Below are positions 1 through 7,942 of a stretch of DNA of 64,000 nt, in pieces. The position numbers and the translations under genes are program-made. The DNA is from Autumnicola tepida. Lineage in GTDB: Bacteria > Bacteroidota > Bacteroidia > Flavobacteriales > Flavobacteriaceae. Where the stretch lies: contig NZ_JAVRHQ010000004.1 of assembly GCF_031846485.1 (NCBI RefSeq), positions 129,729-193,728 on the forward strand, in the 5' to 3' direction. The stretch's first letter is position 1; every line of letters begins with the position of its first letter. Under the pieces are notes generated by a model. The model had not been told where the DNA came from, ran no database searches, and saw only the letters and a list, made by a program, of their open reading frames with translations.

Positions 1-1
1 C

Positions 2-670
2 TATCTTAAGAAAATAGTTAGGATGGCCTTTGCCAATGGCTGGATGGAAAAAGATCCCTTTTATAATTTCAAGCTCAAAACTGAATCAATTGATCGGGAA
101 TTCCTGACAAAAGAAGAAATTATCAAAATTATGGAAAAGGATTTTACTACTCCCAGAATAGAAAACGTCCGGGATGTTTTCCTTTTTTCTTGCAACACTG
201 GATTGGCCTATTCAGATGTTGAGAAATTGACTGCGGACAATATAGTCAAAGGCATAGATGGTAGCCTATGGATTAAAATCAAAAGAACCAAAACAAAATC
301 CCTGAGCAGCATTCCATTGCTTCCGATTGCACAGAAATTAATAGAGAAGTATAAAGATGTTGAAAATCCAAAAGGAACTTTATTTCCCGTCTATTCCAAT
401 CAACGTATGAATAGCTATTTAAAAGAGATTGCTGAACGTTGTGAAATTAAGAAGAACCTAACATTTCATATGGCCAGACATACATTCGCCACTACCGTTA
501 CACTTACTAATGGTGTACCTATAGAATCTGTAAGTAAGATGCTAGGCCATCGATCTTTAAAAACCACACAACATTATGCGAAGATTCTTGATGAAAAATT
601 GAGTGAGGATATGAATTCTCTGAAGGAAAGAATTTCTGCAGCTGAAAAAGCGAGCAATGAAAATAAATAG
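2..670 (+). CDS. int: Tyrosine recombinase/integrase, C-terminal part (5' end outside window)
   Basis: Site-specific tyrosine recombinase, probably the integrase of the mobilizable element that follows. The frame is open to the window edge, so the visible 222 residues are the end of the core-binding domain plus the whole catalytic domain. Counting from the ATG at 23, the second active-site box is H149-x-x-R152, followed by L-G-H176 and the nucleophile Y185 in Q-H-Y. The first catalytic arginine expected in T-G-L-R is replaced: the protein reads T-G-L-A-Y-S-D-V (59-66). This replacement is known in Bacteroidota conjugative-element integrases such as IntDOT, so the enzyme need not be dead. The gene order int-HTH-rep-mob fits an element whose left end lies just outside the window. 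Confidence 0.9.
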   Translation, partial: YLKKIVRMAFANGWMEKDPFYNFKLKTESIDREFLTKEEIIKIMEKDFTTPRIENVRDVFLFSCNTGLAYSDVEKLTADNIVKGIDGSLWIKIKRTKTKSLSSIPLLPIAQKLIEKYKDVENPKGTLFPVYSNQRMNSYLKEIAERCEIKKNLTFHMARHTFATTVTLTNGVPIESVSKMLGHRSLKTTQHYAKILDEKLSEDMNSLKERISAAEKASNENK

Positions 671-987
671 AGCTAAACGCATTTTGCGCAACCAGGAGGT
701 TTGAGCAGGAGTACCGGCAGGACGTTGTTGTAATGAGCGGTTTAATTTGTTTTCTTTTTCTATACTCACGGTTTAGAAATTACAACAAAAATAAACTGCG
801 ACTGAGGTTATTTTTAAACAAACATATAAACTTGAGTTTATAAAATTGCATATATTTAAACCTAGTCAATTCATTTTGAACTCCAATATCAAGAACCTCA
901 ATGCTTAGACTTTAGGAATGCACTCTTTGAAAGCCAACATATTCTTTCTTTTAATTATCTTTAGTAGATAACAATAAGAAAGATACC
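671..987. other. Non-coding gap after integrase
   Basis: No convincing gene on either strand in about 317 bases. The sequence becomes AT-rich towards its right end and contains TATATTTA near 851-858, a weak match to the Bacteroidota -7 element that might serve the next gene. No repeat or terminator stands out. Confidence 0.5.
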
Positions 988-1713
988 ATGTTTTTAGAGC
1001 GGGTGGCGATTTTCACACTTCAGCTTAGGGCAAAAACCGTTGCTTTTTTGAATTCCCTGCTGCGGGAAACCGATTCGCAATTCGGTCAACTATTTTTCTC
1101 ATGTTTCCTTTTCCTTGCTTCGTTGGCTCTTCTATATGTATGGATGAATCCCTTCCCCCTCTGGTTAAAATTAGGAAGTAGTTTTATTTTTGTATTCTGC
1201 GCATTACTTTCAGTAGCCGCCTTGTATTTCCACCTCTATAATAAGAGAGTCAGACATACATCAAATGGCATGGAAGTTTATATTCATAATGACCATGAAG
1301 TGGAAAAATTACCACATCTAAACCTTAAGGCCATTCCACTCACTACACTTCAGAAGAAACATATTTTTGAAGCATTTTCCCTGAATTTTTTAAGCGGAAG
1401 TTATCAAAGCTTTCAATCCCTGGTGCTGTTAAACCCGATATCTGAAAAAGATCGACTGGAATGGAAAGATGCTTCCCCTAAAAGGCCAAAGCAGGTCAAC
1501 CGCCAAAGCCTTTTAGAATTCCTAAGCCAGCTGATGATCGGATTTGAAAATCTGGAGAATCACCAGATGATGGAATATGTCAACTACTACTTCATCCTTA
1601 AAAATTCAGAGGGGAACAACCAGAACTTATCTTCCAAAAATATCTCCGACTGGCGCACGAACAAAGCTCCATACCTAAAGGAGATCTCCAGGCTTTTTCA
1701 ACAGTATCTATAA
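988..1713 (+). CDS. Hypothetical two-TM membrane protein of the mobile element
   Basis: I do not recognise a family. The 241-residue product has two adjacent hydrophobic segments (about residues 35-55 and 59-83) and a cytosol-like C-terminal domain of about 150 residues rich in K, N, Q and aromatic residues. It lies between the integrase and an excisionase-like HTH gene on the same strand, a place where Bacteroidota integrative elements often carry small regulatory or accessory proteins. A role in the element's transfer or maintenance is inferred from position only. Confidence 0.6.
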   Translation: MFLERVAIFTLQLRAKTVAFLNSLLRETDSQFGQLFFSCFLFLASLALLYVWMNPFPLWLKLGSSFIFVFCALLSVAALYFHLYNKRVRHTSNGMEVYIHNDHEVEKLPHLNLKAIPLTTLQKKHIFEAFSLNFLSGSYQSFQSLVLLNPISEKDRLEWKDASPKRPKQVNRQSLLEFLSQLMIGFENLENHQMMEYVNYYFILKNSEGNNQNLSSKNISDWRTNKAPYLKEISRLFQQYL

Positions 1714-1829
1714 GGTAATTACCACTAGATTACCTGTTACCATATTGATATACAGGGATATTAGTCGGTCATTTGTTGCTGTAACCGAAAGACAACAATC
1801 GGTGTTGGCTTTCATAAAAAACAGAACTC

Positions 1830-2060
1830 ATGGACAATTTACATTTGGAAGATCGCTTGCTTCGCATCGAAAAACTACTCACCGCAAACAAAGAAGTGCT
1901 AACCTTAGAAGAAGCCTGCCTGTACACCGGGATCTCGATGAGCTATATGTACAAGCTTACTGCGGCAGAAAAAATACCCCATTCCAAACCCAGTGGGAAG
2001 ATGATCTATTTTGAGCGAACAAAACTCAATGCCTGGCTCTTGAGAAATTCAAAGCTTTAG
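1830..2060 (+). CDS. Excisionase-like helix-turn-helix protein (MerR/HTH_17 type)
   Basis: A 76-residue DNA-binding protein. An N-terminal helix (1-22) is followed by an HTH_17-type fold at about 24-70: L-T-L-E-E-A-C-L-Y-T-G-I-S, a recognition helix S-Y-M-Y-K-L, then I-P-H-S-K-P-S-G-K-M-I-Y-F wing residues and a final W-L-L. These small proteins act as excisionases or transcription regulators in Bacteroidota mobile elements. It ends 4 bases before the next gene, so the two are probably cotranscribed. An overlapping open frame (1745-2014) has no protein-like character and was ignored. Confidence 0.8.
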   Translation: MDNLHLEDRLLRIEKLLTANKEVLTLEEACLYTGISMSYMYKLTAAEKIPHSKPSGKMIYFERTKLNAWLLRNSKL

Positions 2061-2064
2061 TGTT

Positions 2065-2859
2065 ATGAACGGCTATGAATTTTCCAGGATATGGTTTGAT
2101 TACAGCTTTCTCAATCCCGGTAAAGTAAAACCGGTACATACCGCCATTTACTTCTTTGCCATAGAACGCTGCAACCGATTGGGATGGAAGGATGAATTTG
2201 GTTTTCCTACCGACCTGGCCATGGAAGCCCTGGGCATTAAAAATTACAGGACCTACATCGGGGCGCTACAGGACCTGGTGGATTGGGGATTTATCACGTG
2301 GATCCAAAAAAGCAGTAACCAGTACACTGCCAATGTCATTGCTTTGGTAAAAAATACTGAAGCACCACCCAAAGCATTGGACAAAGCACTGTCGCAGCAG
2401 GGTACAAAGCGCCTCCAAAGCATTGCGAGTATAAATAAACAATTAAACTATAAACCAATAAACCATAAAACCTTTTTTAAAAAGCCATTATTGAAAATCC
2501 ACAGATCTGAAATTCCTGAAAATGAGCTGGGCTATTATGAATGGGCGGTAAAATTCCAGGAGCTGTTTCTGAAAAACTTAAAAAACAAAGGCGCGCCAAC
2601 AAAAAAGACAGAGATGGCAAATTATGAGGATTTTGTAAACCCCATAAGGCTGATGAGGGAAAAAGATGGCGTTTCAGAAAGCCAGTTACAGCTTGCTTAT
2701 GATTTGCTCGATGGGAACGATGAATTCTGGAAAGGGATTATTCTCGACACCAAAAAGCTTCGGCAGAAAGTAGGGCAACTGATCGCGCAGGGAAAACAAC
2801 CTGGAAAAGCAGCACATATGGACCTCAGGGTCCGGCAAAAAATAAAAAGCTATGATTAG
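2065..2859 (+). CDS. Replication-initiator-like winged-helix protein
   Basis: 264 residues. The first 100 or so look like a winged-helix module (F-P-T-D-L-A-M-E-A-L-G-I, then Y-I-G-A-L-Q-D-L-V-D-W-G-F-I) as seen in phage replication protein O and DnaD-type initiators and in Bacteroidota element proteins. The middle is a lysine- and asparagine-rich linker and the C-terminal part is helical. It overlaps the DnaC-like ATPase gene by 8 bases. An initiator next to a helicase-loader-like ATPase is a typical replication pair, so a role in replicating the excised element is likely but inferred. The family is not certain. Confidence 0.6.
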   Translation: MNGYEFSRIWFDYSFLNPGKVKPVHTAIYFFAIERCNRLGWKDEFGFPTDLAMEALGIKNYRTYIGALQDLVDWGFITWIQKSSNQYTANVIALVKNTEAPPKALDKALSQQGTKRLQSIASINKQLNYKPINHKTFFKKPLLKIHRSEIPENELGYYEWAVKFQELFLKNLKNKGAPTKKTEMANYEDFVNPIRLMREKDGVSESQLQLAYDLLDGNDEFWKGIILDTKKLRQKVGQLIAQGKQPGKAAHMDLRVRQKIKSYD

Positions 2860-3517
2860 TTCATCCATTGACGTTCGTTCCCCAAAAGTTGCCGCAGCAA
2901 CAAAAATTCAGGTGAACAATCAATCTCTGATCAGTAAACAACTTTTTTGGAAACTGTTCAATCGTCTTGCACCTGGCTTTAAGATCAAACCGGAAAATGA
3001 ACAGATCATCTATAGCATTTTCCGCTATTTTTTACAGCTGCCGGATTTTAATGCCTACGGAATAATTAAAAATAACCCCAGCCTGGATAAAGGATTATTA
3101 GTGTATGGAGATTACGGAGTGGGCAAATCCACTTTGTTTGATGCGGTCCATGAAGTAGGAAAGTTAATTGTAATCCGTACTCAAAATACCCAACTCTGGT
3201 TTCCAAGGATATCCACGATCCATATGCTGACTAGGTACTATGAGACACAAAAGAATCCTACAAGCAATTTTAAACTGGAAAGCTACTACCATGGAAAATT
3301 GTACCTGGACGATCTTGGAAAAGAAGATAAAGCCTATAACCGGGAAGAGCTCATCGGGAAACTACTTTTTGAGAGACATCGGCGGAAACTAAAAACTTTT
3401 GTGACCACTAATGAAAATCCATCTGCTATAGCGGCCCGGTATGGAAATCATATTGGAGACCGGTTGCCGGAGATGTTCAATATCATCAAGTGGGAAGGAA
3501 AAAGCTGGAGGGAATAA
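2852..3517 (+). CDS. DnaC-like P-loop ATPase
   Basis: A 221-residue AAA+-type ATPase. Walker A is G-D-Y-G-V-G-K-S (86-93), Walker B is L-Y-L-D-D-L-G (150-156), and a sensor-like F-V-T-T-N-E-N-P sits at about 183-190. This is the layout of DnaC/IstB-type helicase loaders. Its start overlaps the end of the initiator-like gene, which suggests translational coupling and joint work in loading a helicase at the element's origin. An IstB-type transposition helper is less likely because no IstA transposase is nearby. Confidence 0.75.
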   Translation: MISSSIDVRSPKVAAATKIQVNNQSLISKQLFWKLFNRLAPGFKIKPENEQIIYSIFRYFLQLPDFNAYGIIKNNPSLDKGLLVYGDYGVGKSTLFDAVHEVGKLIVIRTQNTQLWFPRISTIHMLTRYYETQKNPTSNFKLESYYHGKLYLDDLGKEDKAYNREELIGKLLFERHRRKLKTFVTTNENPSAIAARYGNHIGDRLPEMFNIIKWEGKSWRE

Positions 3518-3893
3518 TTTATAAGCTTCAAGTTTTTAAAGAAACAAAAGTCCTCACCACATTTTCCACGATTTCGCAAAAGCTACATCTTAGGAAAAAA
3601 CGGTTCGTCTGAAAAGAGTGGATTTGGAAGTAAGCCAAAAGGACCAGGAGAAGTAAGATCAGCTCGATTAAACGTTGGATTTGATAATGGAAACAAGTTG
3701 GCTGAAAAGAACCTTTTTGGCTTACCTCCGCAAAACTTTAATAGTTCCTGGATCAAAAGAAATCCGGTGCCAGCATAACAGATTTTAAATCACTGAAAAA
3801 TCAATTTTTTGATTCCATTCAAAGGATGATCAAAGTGGAATGAAGCACATCATTGCATTGGTAAATTCCACAAGGGAGATTTCCATATGGAGT
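3518..3893. other. Gene-free stretch upstream of the mob genes
   Basis: No supported coding frame on either strand. The interval separates the replication pair from the mobilization operon and leads into the hairpin at 3894-3936. It is the expected place for an origin of transfer and the mob promoter, but no consensus promoter could be fixed. Confidence 0.5.
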
Positions 3894-3936
3894 AGTAAAG
3901 CAAGATGTGTCATTGTCATGACAATCTTGCTTTACT
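3894..3936. repeat. Long inverted repeat, candidate oriT hairpin
   Basis: A perfect 13-base arm AGTAAAGCAAGAT (3894-3906) pairs with ATCTTGCTTTACT (3924-3936). Inside, TGTCAT pairs with ATGACA around a TGTC loop, so the whole forms about 19 base pairs with one bulged base. It lies 32 bases before mobC. Relaxase origins of transfer usually carry such a repeat beside the nick site, directly upstream of mobC/mobA. There is no T-run after it, so a terminator is less likely. Confidence 0.55.
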
Positions 3937-3967
3937 CCCGGAGGTCGCAAAGATTTAAAAGAAAAAA

Positions 3968-4264
3968 ATGAAAAGGGAATACATCCAGATCCGCTGCTCG
4001 ATTTACGAGAAGAAACTGCTCCAAAGAAGAGCGGCCAGGGCAGGAATTTCCCTTTCCAAATATCTTCGCTCCACTGCTTTTGAACGGAATATTGTAGAAC
4101 GCATTACTGCGGAGCAACTGGAATCTTACCAGATGCTGGTACAATACAAGAACAACTTTGCCCGCATCAGTAATATGTTTAAAAAAAGGGATCCCAAGTT
4201 AGCTGCAGCTGTGGGCCAGCTTGCGCAAGAGATCAGGACGCATCTAAAAAACTTTAAAAAATGA
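3968..4264 (+). CDS. mobC: Mobilization accessory protein, MobC/BmgB-like
   Basis: A 98-residue basic protein with a ribbon-helix-helix start (K-R-E-Y-I-Q-I-R-C-S-I-Y-E) and the MobC-type signature R-A-A-R-A-G-I-S-L-S-K-Y-L-R at about 19-34, followed by a helical tail. Proteins of this kind bind the origin of transfer and help the relaxase form the relaxosome. Its last bases overlap the mobA start by 4 (ATGA), so the two are translationally coupled. The candidate oriT hairpin lies just upstream. Confidence 0.85.
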   Translation: MKREYIQIRCSIYEKKLLQRRAARAGISLSKYLRSTAFERNIVERITAEQLESYQMLVQYKNNFARISNMFKKRDPKLAAAVGQLAQEIRTHLKNFKK

Positions 4265-5133
4265 TCGGGAAAGGACATGCCATCTCCAGTACAAAGGCAT
4301 CTATCTCCTATGGCTGGAACCAGGAAAAGGAAGCGGAAGTGGTGCTGAAAGAATATCTGGCGGGAGATACTCCCACGGAGATCACAGAAGAGTTCCAGAT
4401 CATCCAGTCCCAAAATGCTCGATGCATCAATAACACCCTTAGTTTTGTGGTTAGTCCTACCATTGAAGATGGTAAAAGCTTAAGCCCGGAAGAACTGGGA
4501 GAACTCGCTAAAAAGTTTTTAAAGGAGATGCACCTGCAAAACCATCAGGCTATTGGCTTTGTGCATAGGGATAAGGCACATACCCACGTGCATATCTATG
4601 CCAATAGGATCAGCCTTAGCGGAGAAGTCTATAAAGACAATTTTATAGGGAAAAGAAGCCAGCTGGCTGCAGATCATGTCGCTAAAGAATTAGGCCTTAC
4701 CAGGGTCCGGGAAGTACAGTATGAAAAACTGCAGGAGTTAAAAGAAATTCGACAGGAAATCAAAACGATACATGACCGCGTTCTTCAAACAAGGCCAAAG
4801 TCCCTGGATGAGTATATAAGCAAAATGAAAGCTCATAAAGTGGAAGTGATTCCTACAATCAATAAGTCTAATCAACTGCAGGGCTTTCGTGTAGCATATA
4901 AAGGGACCAACCTTAAAGCCAGTGAAGTTGACCGATCAATGAGTGGGAATAGGTTAATTCCCCAGATCTCACAAAACAGAAGTTTTACAAGACTGAAGGA
5001 AGTCCCGAAAAATGTCTTTGTTTTAAATAAGGCTGTGCAGCTAAGCAATAACCTGGCGACCAAAATAGCCAAAGAACTTGTAACAGGAGCTATAAAAATA
5101 ATAAGGGATACCGGAATAGGTATGGGATATTAA
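4261..5133 (+). CDS. mobA: Relaxase/mobilization nuclease (MOB-P type)
   Basis: A DNA relaxase that nicks the origin of transfer and leads the strand out during mobilization. The metal-binding three-histidine motif is H107-T-H109-V-H111, preceded by G-F-V-H-R-D-K; the N-terminal S-I-S-Y17 is a plausible catalytic tyrosine. At 290 residues it is a short, relaxase-domain-only version without a primase or helicase extension, as in small Bacteroidota mobilizable elements. It needs a conjugation apparatus from elsewhere: no tra or coupling-protein genes are present in the window. Confidence 0.9.
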   Translation: MIGKGHAISSTKASISYGWNQEKEAEVVLKEYLAGDTPTEITEEFQIIQSQNARCINNTLSFVVSPTIEDGKSLSPEELGELAKKFLKEMHLQNHQAIGFVHRDKAHTHVHIYANRISLSGEVYKDNFIGKRSQLAADHVAKELGLTRVREVQYEKLQELKEIRQEIKTIHDRVLQTRPKSLDEYISKMKAHKVEVIPTINKSNQLQGFRVAYKGTNLKASEVDRSMSGNRLIPQISQNRSFTRLKEVPKNVFVLNKAVQLSNNLATKIAKELVTGAIKIIRDTGIGMGY

Positions 5134-5144
5134 AATTTTGAGCG

Positions 5145-5603
5145 ATGAAAAAACTAGATGAGATCATGGAACTGATGGCCGATGAGATGGCGGATTTTAA
5201 AATCGCTATTCTTAAGCTTCAATTGCTTTCCAGGCAACTATCGGAGCTGAGCATTCCCATCAGCACCGAAGCACTGGAAAAGAACCTGAACGTATTCCTG
5301 CAAAAGCAGGAAGCGCAAAGCCAGGGAAGGGATGAAATTTTAAGGGGGATTGATAAAAAACTAAAGCATGCCAGGCTTATACCCAATTATTTGCTTATCC
5401 TTTTGGGAGTACTTGGAATACTTAGCTTAGGACTGATAGGATACTTTAGTTATTCCGCCAATGCACAACAGGAAGAAAATTTTGAAGTGTACCGGACGGT
5501 TATGGAATCACAGAATAGATCGTACCAGGATTATTTTGTAGCATATCCGGAAATTCAGGAGGCATACTGCGAGTGGCTACAGGATGGATACTCGGATTTG
5601 TAA
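5145..5603 (+). CDS. Membrane-anchored mobilization accessory protein (hypothetical)
   Basis: 152 residues. Residues 1-78 are strongly helical with heptad-like leucines and isoleucines (probable coiled coil), 81-103 form one transmembrane segment, and the remainder is an acidic, aromatic-rich tail ending in D-G-Y-S-D-L. It begins 11 bases after mobA on the same strand. Similar small coiled-coil membrane proteins follow mobA in Bacteroidota elements. A link between relaxosome and membrane is a guess from position. Confidence 0.65.
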   Translation: MKKLDEIMELMADEMADFKIAILKLQLLSRQLSELSIPISTEALEKNLNVFLQKQEAQSQGRDEILRGIDKKLKHARLIPNYLLILLGVLGILSLGLIGYFSYSANAQQEENFEVYRTVMESQNRSYQDYFVAYPEIQEAYCEWLQDGYSDL

Positions 5604-5949
5604 TAGTGGATAGAGGATGGATACCAGGTTTGTCATGACAAATGGCCTTGTTGCAAAAATTAGTAAATTTGCGGCAAATGCCCTGGAAACCCCAGTAAAA
5701 CCATTAGAATTTGCGGCAAAACTTTCAAAAAAAATTTCAACTTTTTAAAAAATAAAAGATTTTATTTCAAAGATTTACTGGAAATGCGCTGCGAAGCCTT
5801 GAAAACAAGCAAATATTTCCAGTAAACTTCAAATATAATGGAAGTAGGTCGCGCCCTATGATCTTTCCAACTATTTTAATAGAATTGAATATTTTTCCCT
5901 CAATACACCCCATGATTCTGCGAGGGGCGATATTGAGGAAAAAATATTT
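5604..5949. other. Gene-free right end of the mobile element
   Basis: No coding frame. It holds two copies of AATTTGCGGCAAA (5666-5678 and 5708-5720), 42 bases apart, and a perfect 12-base inverted repeat TTTACTGGAAAT/ATTTCCAGTAAA (5774-5785, 5815-5826) with a 29-base spacer. These could be integrase arm or core sites, iterons or an attachment junction. The matching left attachment site would lie outside the window, so the element boundary cannot be set. Confidence 0.5.
5630..5641. repeat. Palindrome TTGTCATGACAA, second copy
   Basis: A perfect 12-base palindrome identical to the one inside the oriT-like hairpin at 3913-3924. The two copies bracket the mobC-mobA-accessory block. It could be an operator or relaxosome protein site. 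Confidence 0.45.
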
Positions 5950-6411
5950 TTATGATGCATGCCTCGACAGCTTTACATATAGGCTATCTCTTTGTATGAC
6001 GGCAAATGCCCGTGAAACCAATTTTTTTCTAATTATGTTAATAGTACTCCTTTTGCTCTTACCTTCTGATGCACGACGTTGATAATATTCACTTACTTCC
6101 TTGTTGTGCTGGATGGAGGATTTGACACACATGTCAAGAAGGTTTTTCATTCTTTTGTAGGTCAGAGGGCTAAGCGGAGTTTTCCTTAGGAGATTGGTGC
6201 CGGATCGGTCGGGGAATAGGGAAATGCTGTAATAGATAGCAAATTGTCTGGCTTTTTGGAGTTTTGTTATACTTAAGGAATGTTTGATCTCCAGGTCCGG
6301 GAATAATGGCAGAGGAAATTCCTTTTTTGGAAAGGTGCCTGGCCAACCGTTCTGAATAAAGACCAGTGTGTTCAAAGGCAAAAAAATACAATCCCTTAGA
6401 TGGGAACTGGA
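5950..6411 (-). pseudogene. IS110-family transposase remnant (internal deletion and frameshift)
   Basis: Reading the minus strand, about 6405-6300 encodes a piece of the N-terminal DEDD domain (F-E-H-T-G-L-Y-S, then L-A-R-H-L-S-K-K-G-I). After a frame change near 6300 comes E-I-K-H-S-L-S-I-T with Q-F-A-I-Y. This joins directly to the C-terminal Transposase_20 region (R-S-G-T-N, S-P-L-T-Y-K-R-M-K, S-S-I-Q-H-N-K-E, Y-Y-Q-R-R-A-S-E-G-K-S-K, I-R-K-K-L-V). The first 70 or so residues and the centre of a roughly 330-residue transposase are missing, so it cannot be active. It may have contributed to the scrambled DNA between the mobile element and the polysaccharide loci. Confidence 0.75.
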
Positions 6412-6794
6412 TTTATATACTCATTTGATTATTTATTCAAAACCTTCAACAGAATTTTCAAAGGTTGCCAATTGTTGATTGCTTTGGATGCAGACATGCA
6501 AAGTAATTTTACTGATATAAATGCTTTATGTGCAAGTTTATTTTTCCTTTGAAGATTGTTTAAGCGGGATAGCGGTTTATTTATTTTCGGGTCCAACTGT
6601 CCCAGAGCTGGTTCCCCAACAGGTTCAGAGGTGGTCCACAAGTAATCCTATGCTTATCCGTTTTTTGGACTAGCTATAAAATGGATTTATGGCCAAACAC
6701 AAAAAATCCGCTACCCTGCCATTAAGGAATTTTCCGGCGCTTTAACCCAAATTGGATACTCTGATTTTTGCCATTCCTTTAATTTGAATACCTC
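6412..6794. other. Gene-free stretch
   Basis: No supported gene. Open frames here have no protein-like composition and no recognisable IS110 N-terminus was found upstream of the transposase remnant. Confidence 0.45.
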
Positions 6795-7130
6795 TCAATT
6801 ATTTACTACTGTTTCCTTTAAATAGAATTGCTTCCCCACTCTATCAGTATGCTCCACCAAATATGGATTAGAAAGTTTTTGATATAATGATAAGTCAATC
6901 CTATAAGGTAGCAAAAGAGCATCAAGTTTTCTCTCAACCTCAATCAATTCATCAAAATTCAGGTCAGCTTTTAAGGTAATATCGATGTCAGATCCTTCAC
7001 GATAAGTTCCCAAAGCTCTGGAGCCATATATAATCGCCTCTTTAATTCCCGGAAAAGATTTGAAGACTTTTCTTAGTTTAAGAAGTACATGATCTTTTAA
7101 CCTAAATTCCGTAATATTGTTATGATTCAG
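6795..7130 (-). CDS. MNT-type nucleotidyltransferase (HI0073/MntA-like), probable CTG start
   Basis: A minimal nucleotidyltransferase of the HI0073/MntA class, which forms pairs with a helical partner. The signature is G-S-R-A-L-G-T-Y-R-E-G-S-D-I-D-I: the G-S motif and the D-x-D metal pair are intact, and a third acidic residue sits in R-I-D-L further on. An ATG start is not available. The frame with the family-like N-terminus begins N-H-N-N-I-T-E-F-R-L-K-D-H, so the first codon would be CTG at 7130, overlapping the partner gene by 11 bases where an ATG would be expected. This gives 111 residues, the usual size. With its partner broken, the pair may be decaying. Confidence 0.7.
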   Translation of the reverse strand: MNHNNITEFRLKDHVLLKLRKVFKSFPGIKEAIIYGSRALGTYREGSDIDITLKADLNFDELIEVERKLDALLLPYRIDLSLYQKLSNPYLVEHTDRVGKQFYLKETVVNN

Positions 7131-7545
7131 TACCCTTCCGAATACTCTTCATTTTTTCTTCAAAGTGATTAAATAGAGCTACATATTTTTTTGAAACAGA
7201 GTCTACTATTTCTATCGCAGTTTCTTCATCATACGTATAAGGAAATCTATTGCGACTAATAATCATGTCCATCCAGGCTTCTCCGTCTTTTATTAATTCA
7301 GATTTAAATGCCTCACGGGTAGCATCCCTGCTCCCCCGTATTTCAGGGTTGCCCTGGTAAGTAAAGTAATCTTTTATTACCTTCCAGGCGAGTTCGTGTG
7401 TAAATTAAAAAGACTGAATAAGGCCTTGCCTTTCAAGTTCCGAGAGATCCCGTTCTTTGCTTAAAGCTGCTGCCTTGTTCAATTGAATTAAAGCTTTTTC
7501 ATAATTCATAAGGCGCTGATGCCATCTGATATCTTCTCCGGCCAT
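7120..7545 (-). pseudogene. HI0074-type nucleotidyltransferase partner, in-frame stop at codon 47
   Basis: Translated from ATG at 7545, the frame runs 142 codons and is clearly of the HI0074 (NTase substrate-binding, four-helix) family: M-N-Y-E-K-A-L, L-S-E-L-E-R-Q-G-L-I-Q, F-T-H-E-L-A-W-K-V-I-K-D-Y, R-D-A-T-R-E-A-F. Codon 47 is TAA (7407-7405), sitting where the family normally has glutamate (F-E-x-T-x-E-L-A-W). One G-to-T change from GAA explains it. The rest of the frame is intact to its natural end, so the lesion looks recent. A good -7 element TACATTTG lies on the minus strand at 7571-7564, about 19 bases before the start. Confidence 0.8.
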
Positions 7546-7942
7546 ACTGGAAGGTTTCTTTTACAAATGTAATTATTATGAATACATCTCAGAAGCACTA
7601 TTGCAATAAGAAGCAATTAATTATGATCTTAATTTGTGATCAACTTTAGGGATATTAAATTCAGTAAACTCTTTGAATGTAAAGTATAAGCCAATGAGTT
7701 CAATTGACAAAGTTCATTTAACTATTATAACATTTCGTAGGAATGAAGTTTAAATGCACCTGAAGGTTCTTTACATTGAACAATCAGTTCCGGGCAAAAA
7801 CCTCTGCCCATATTAGATAACCCACAGATGTTTCAAAATTTATTTTGGAAGACTTGTATTTTATGGTTTCATTTGTAATGATATTTCTCTACCCTGCTGC
7901 GGGAAATTAAAATTTTAGGTTTTAATAATCAAAAAGCGCAGT
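7546..7942. other. Spacer upstream of upxY copy 1
   Basis: About 400 AT-rich bases without a gene. The left edge carries the minus-strand promoter of the nucleotidyltransferase pair. The right part must hold the promoter of the antiterminator gene, but no clear TTG...TAnnTTTG pair could be assigned. Confidence 0.4.

Noticed and set aside
1745..2014. 89-codon frame overlapping the HTH gene
   Set aside because: The other frame (1830-2060) has a clear helix-turn-helix pattern; this one is arginine/histidine-rich shadow sequence.
5672..6020. Similar strings G-G-C-A-A-A-T-G-C-C-C near 5674 and 6002 as target-site duplications
   Set aside because: The second copy lies inside IS110 coding sequence and the match breaks quickly, so it is probably chance.
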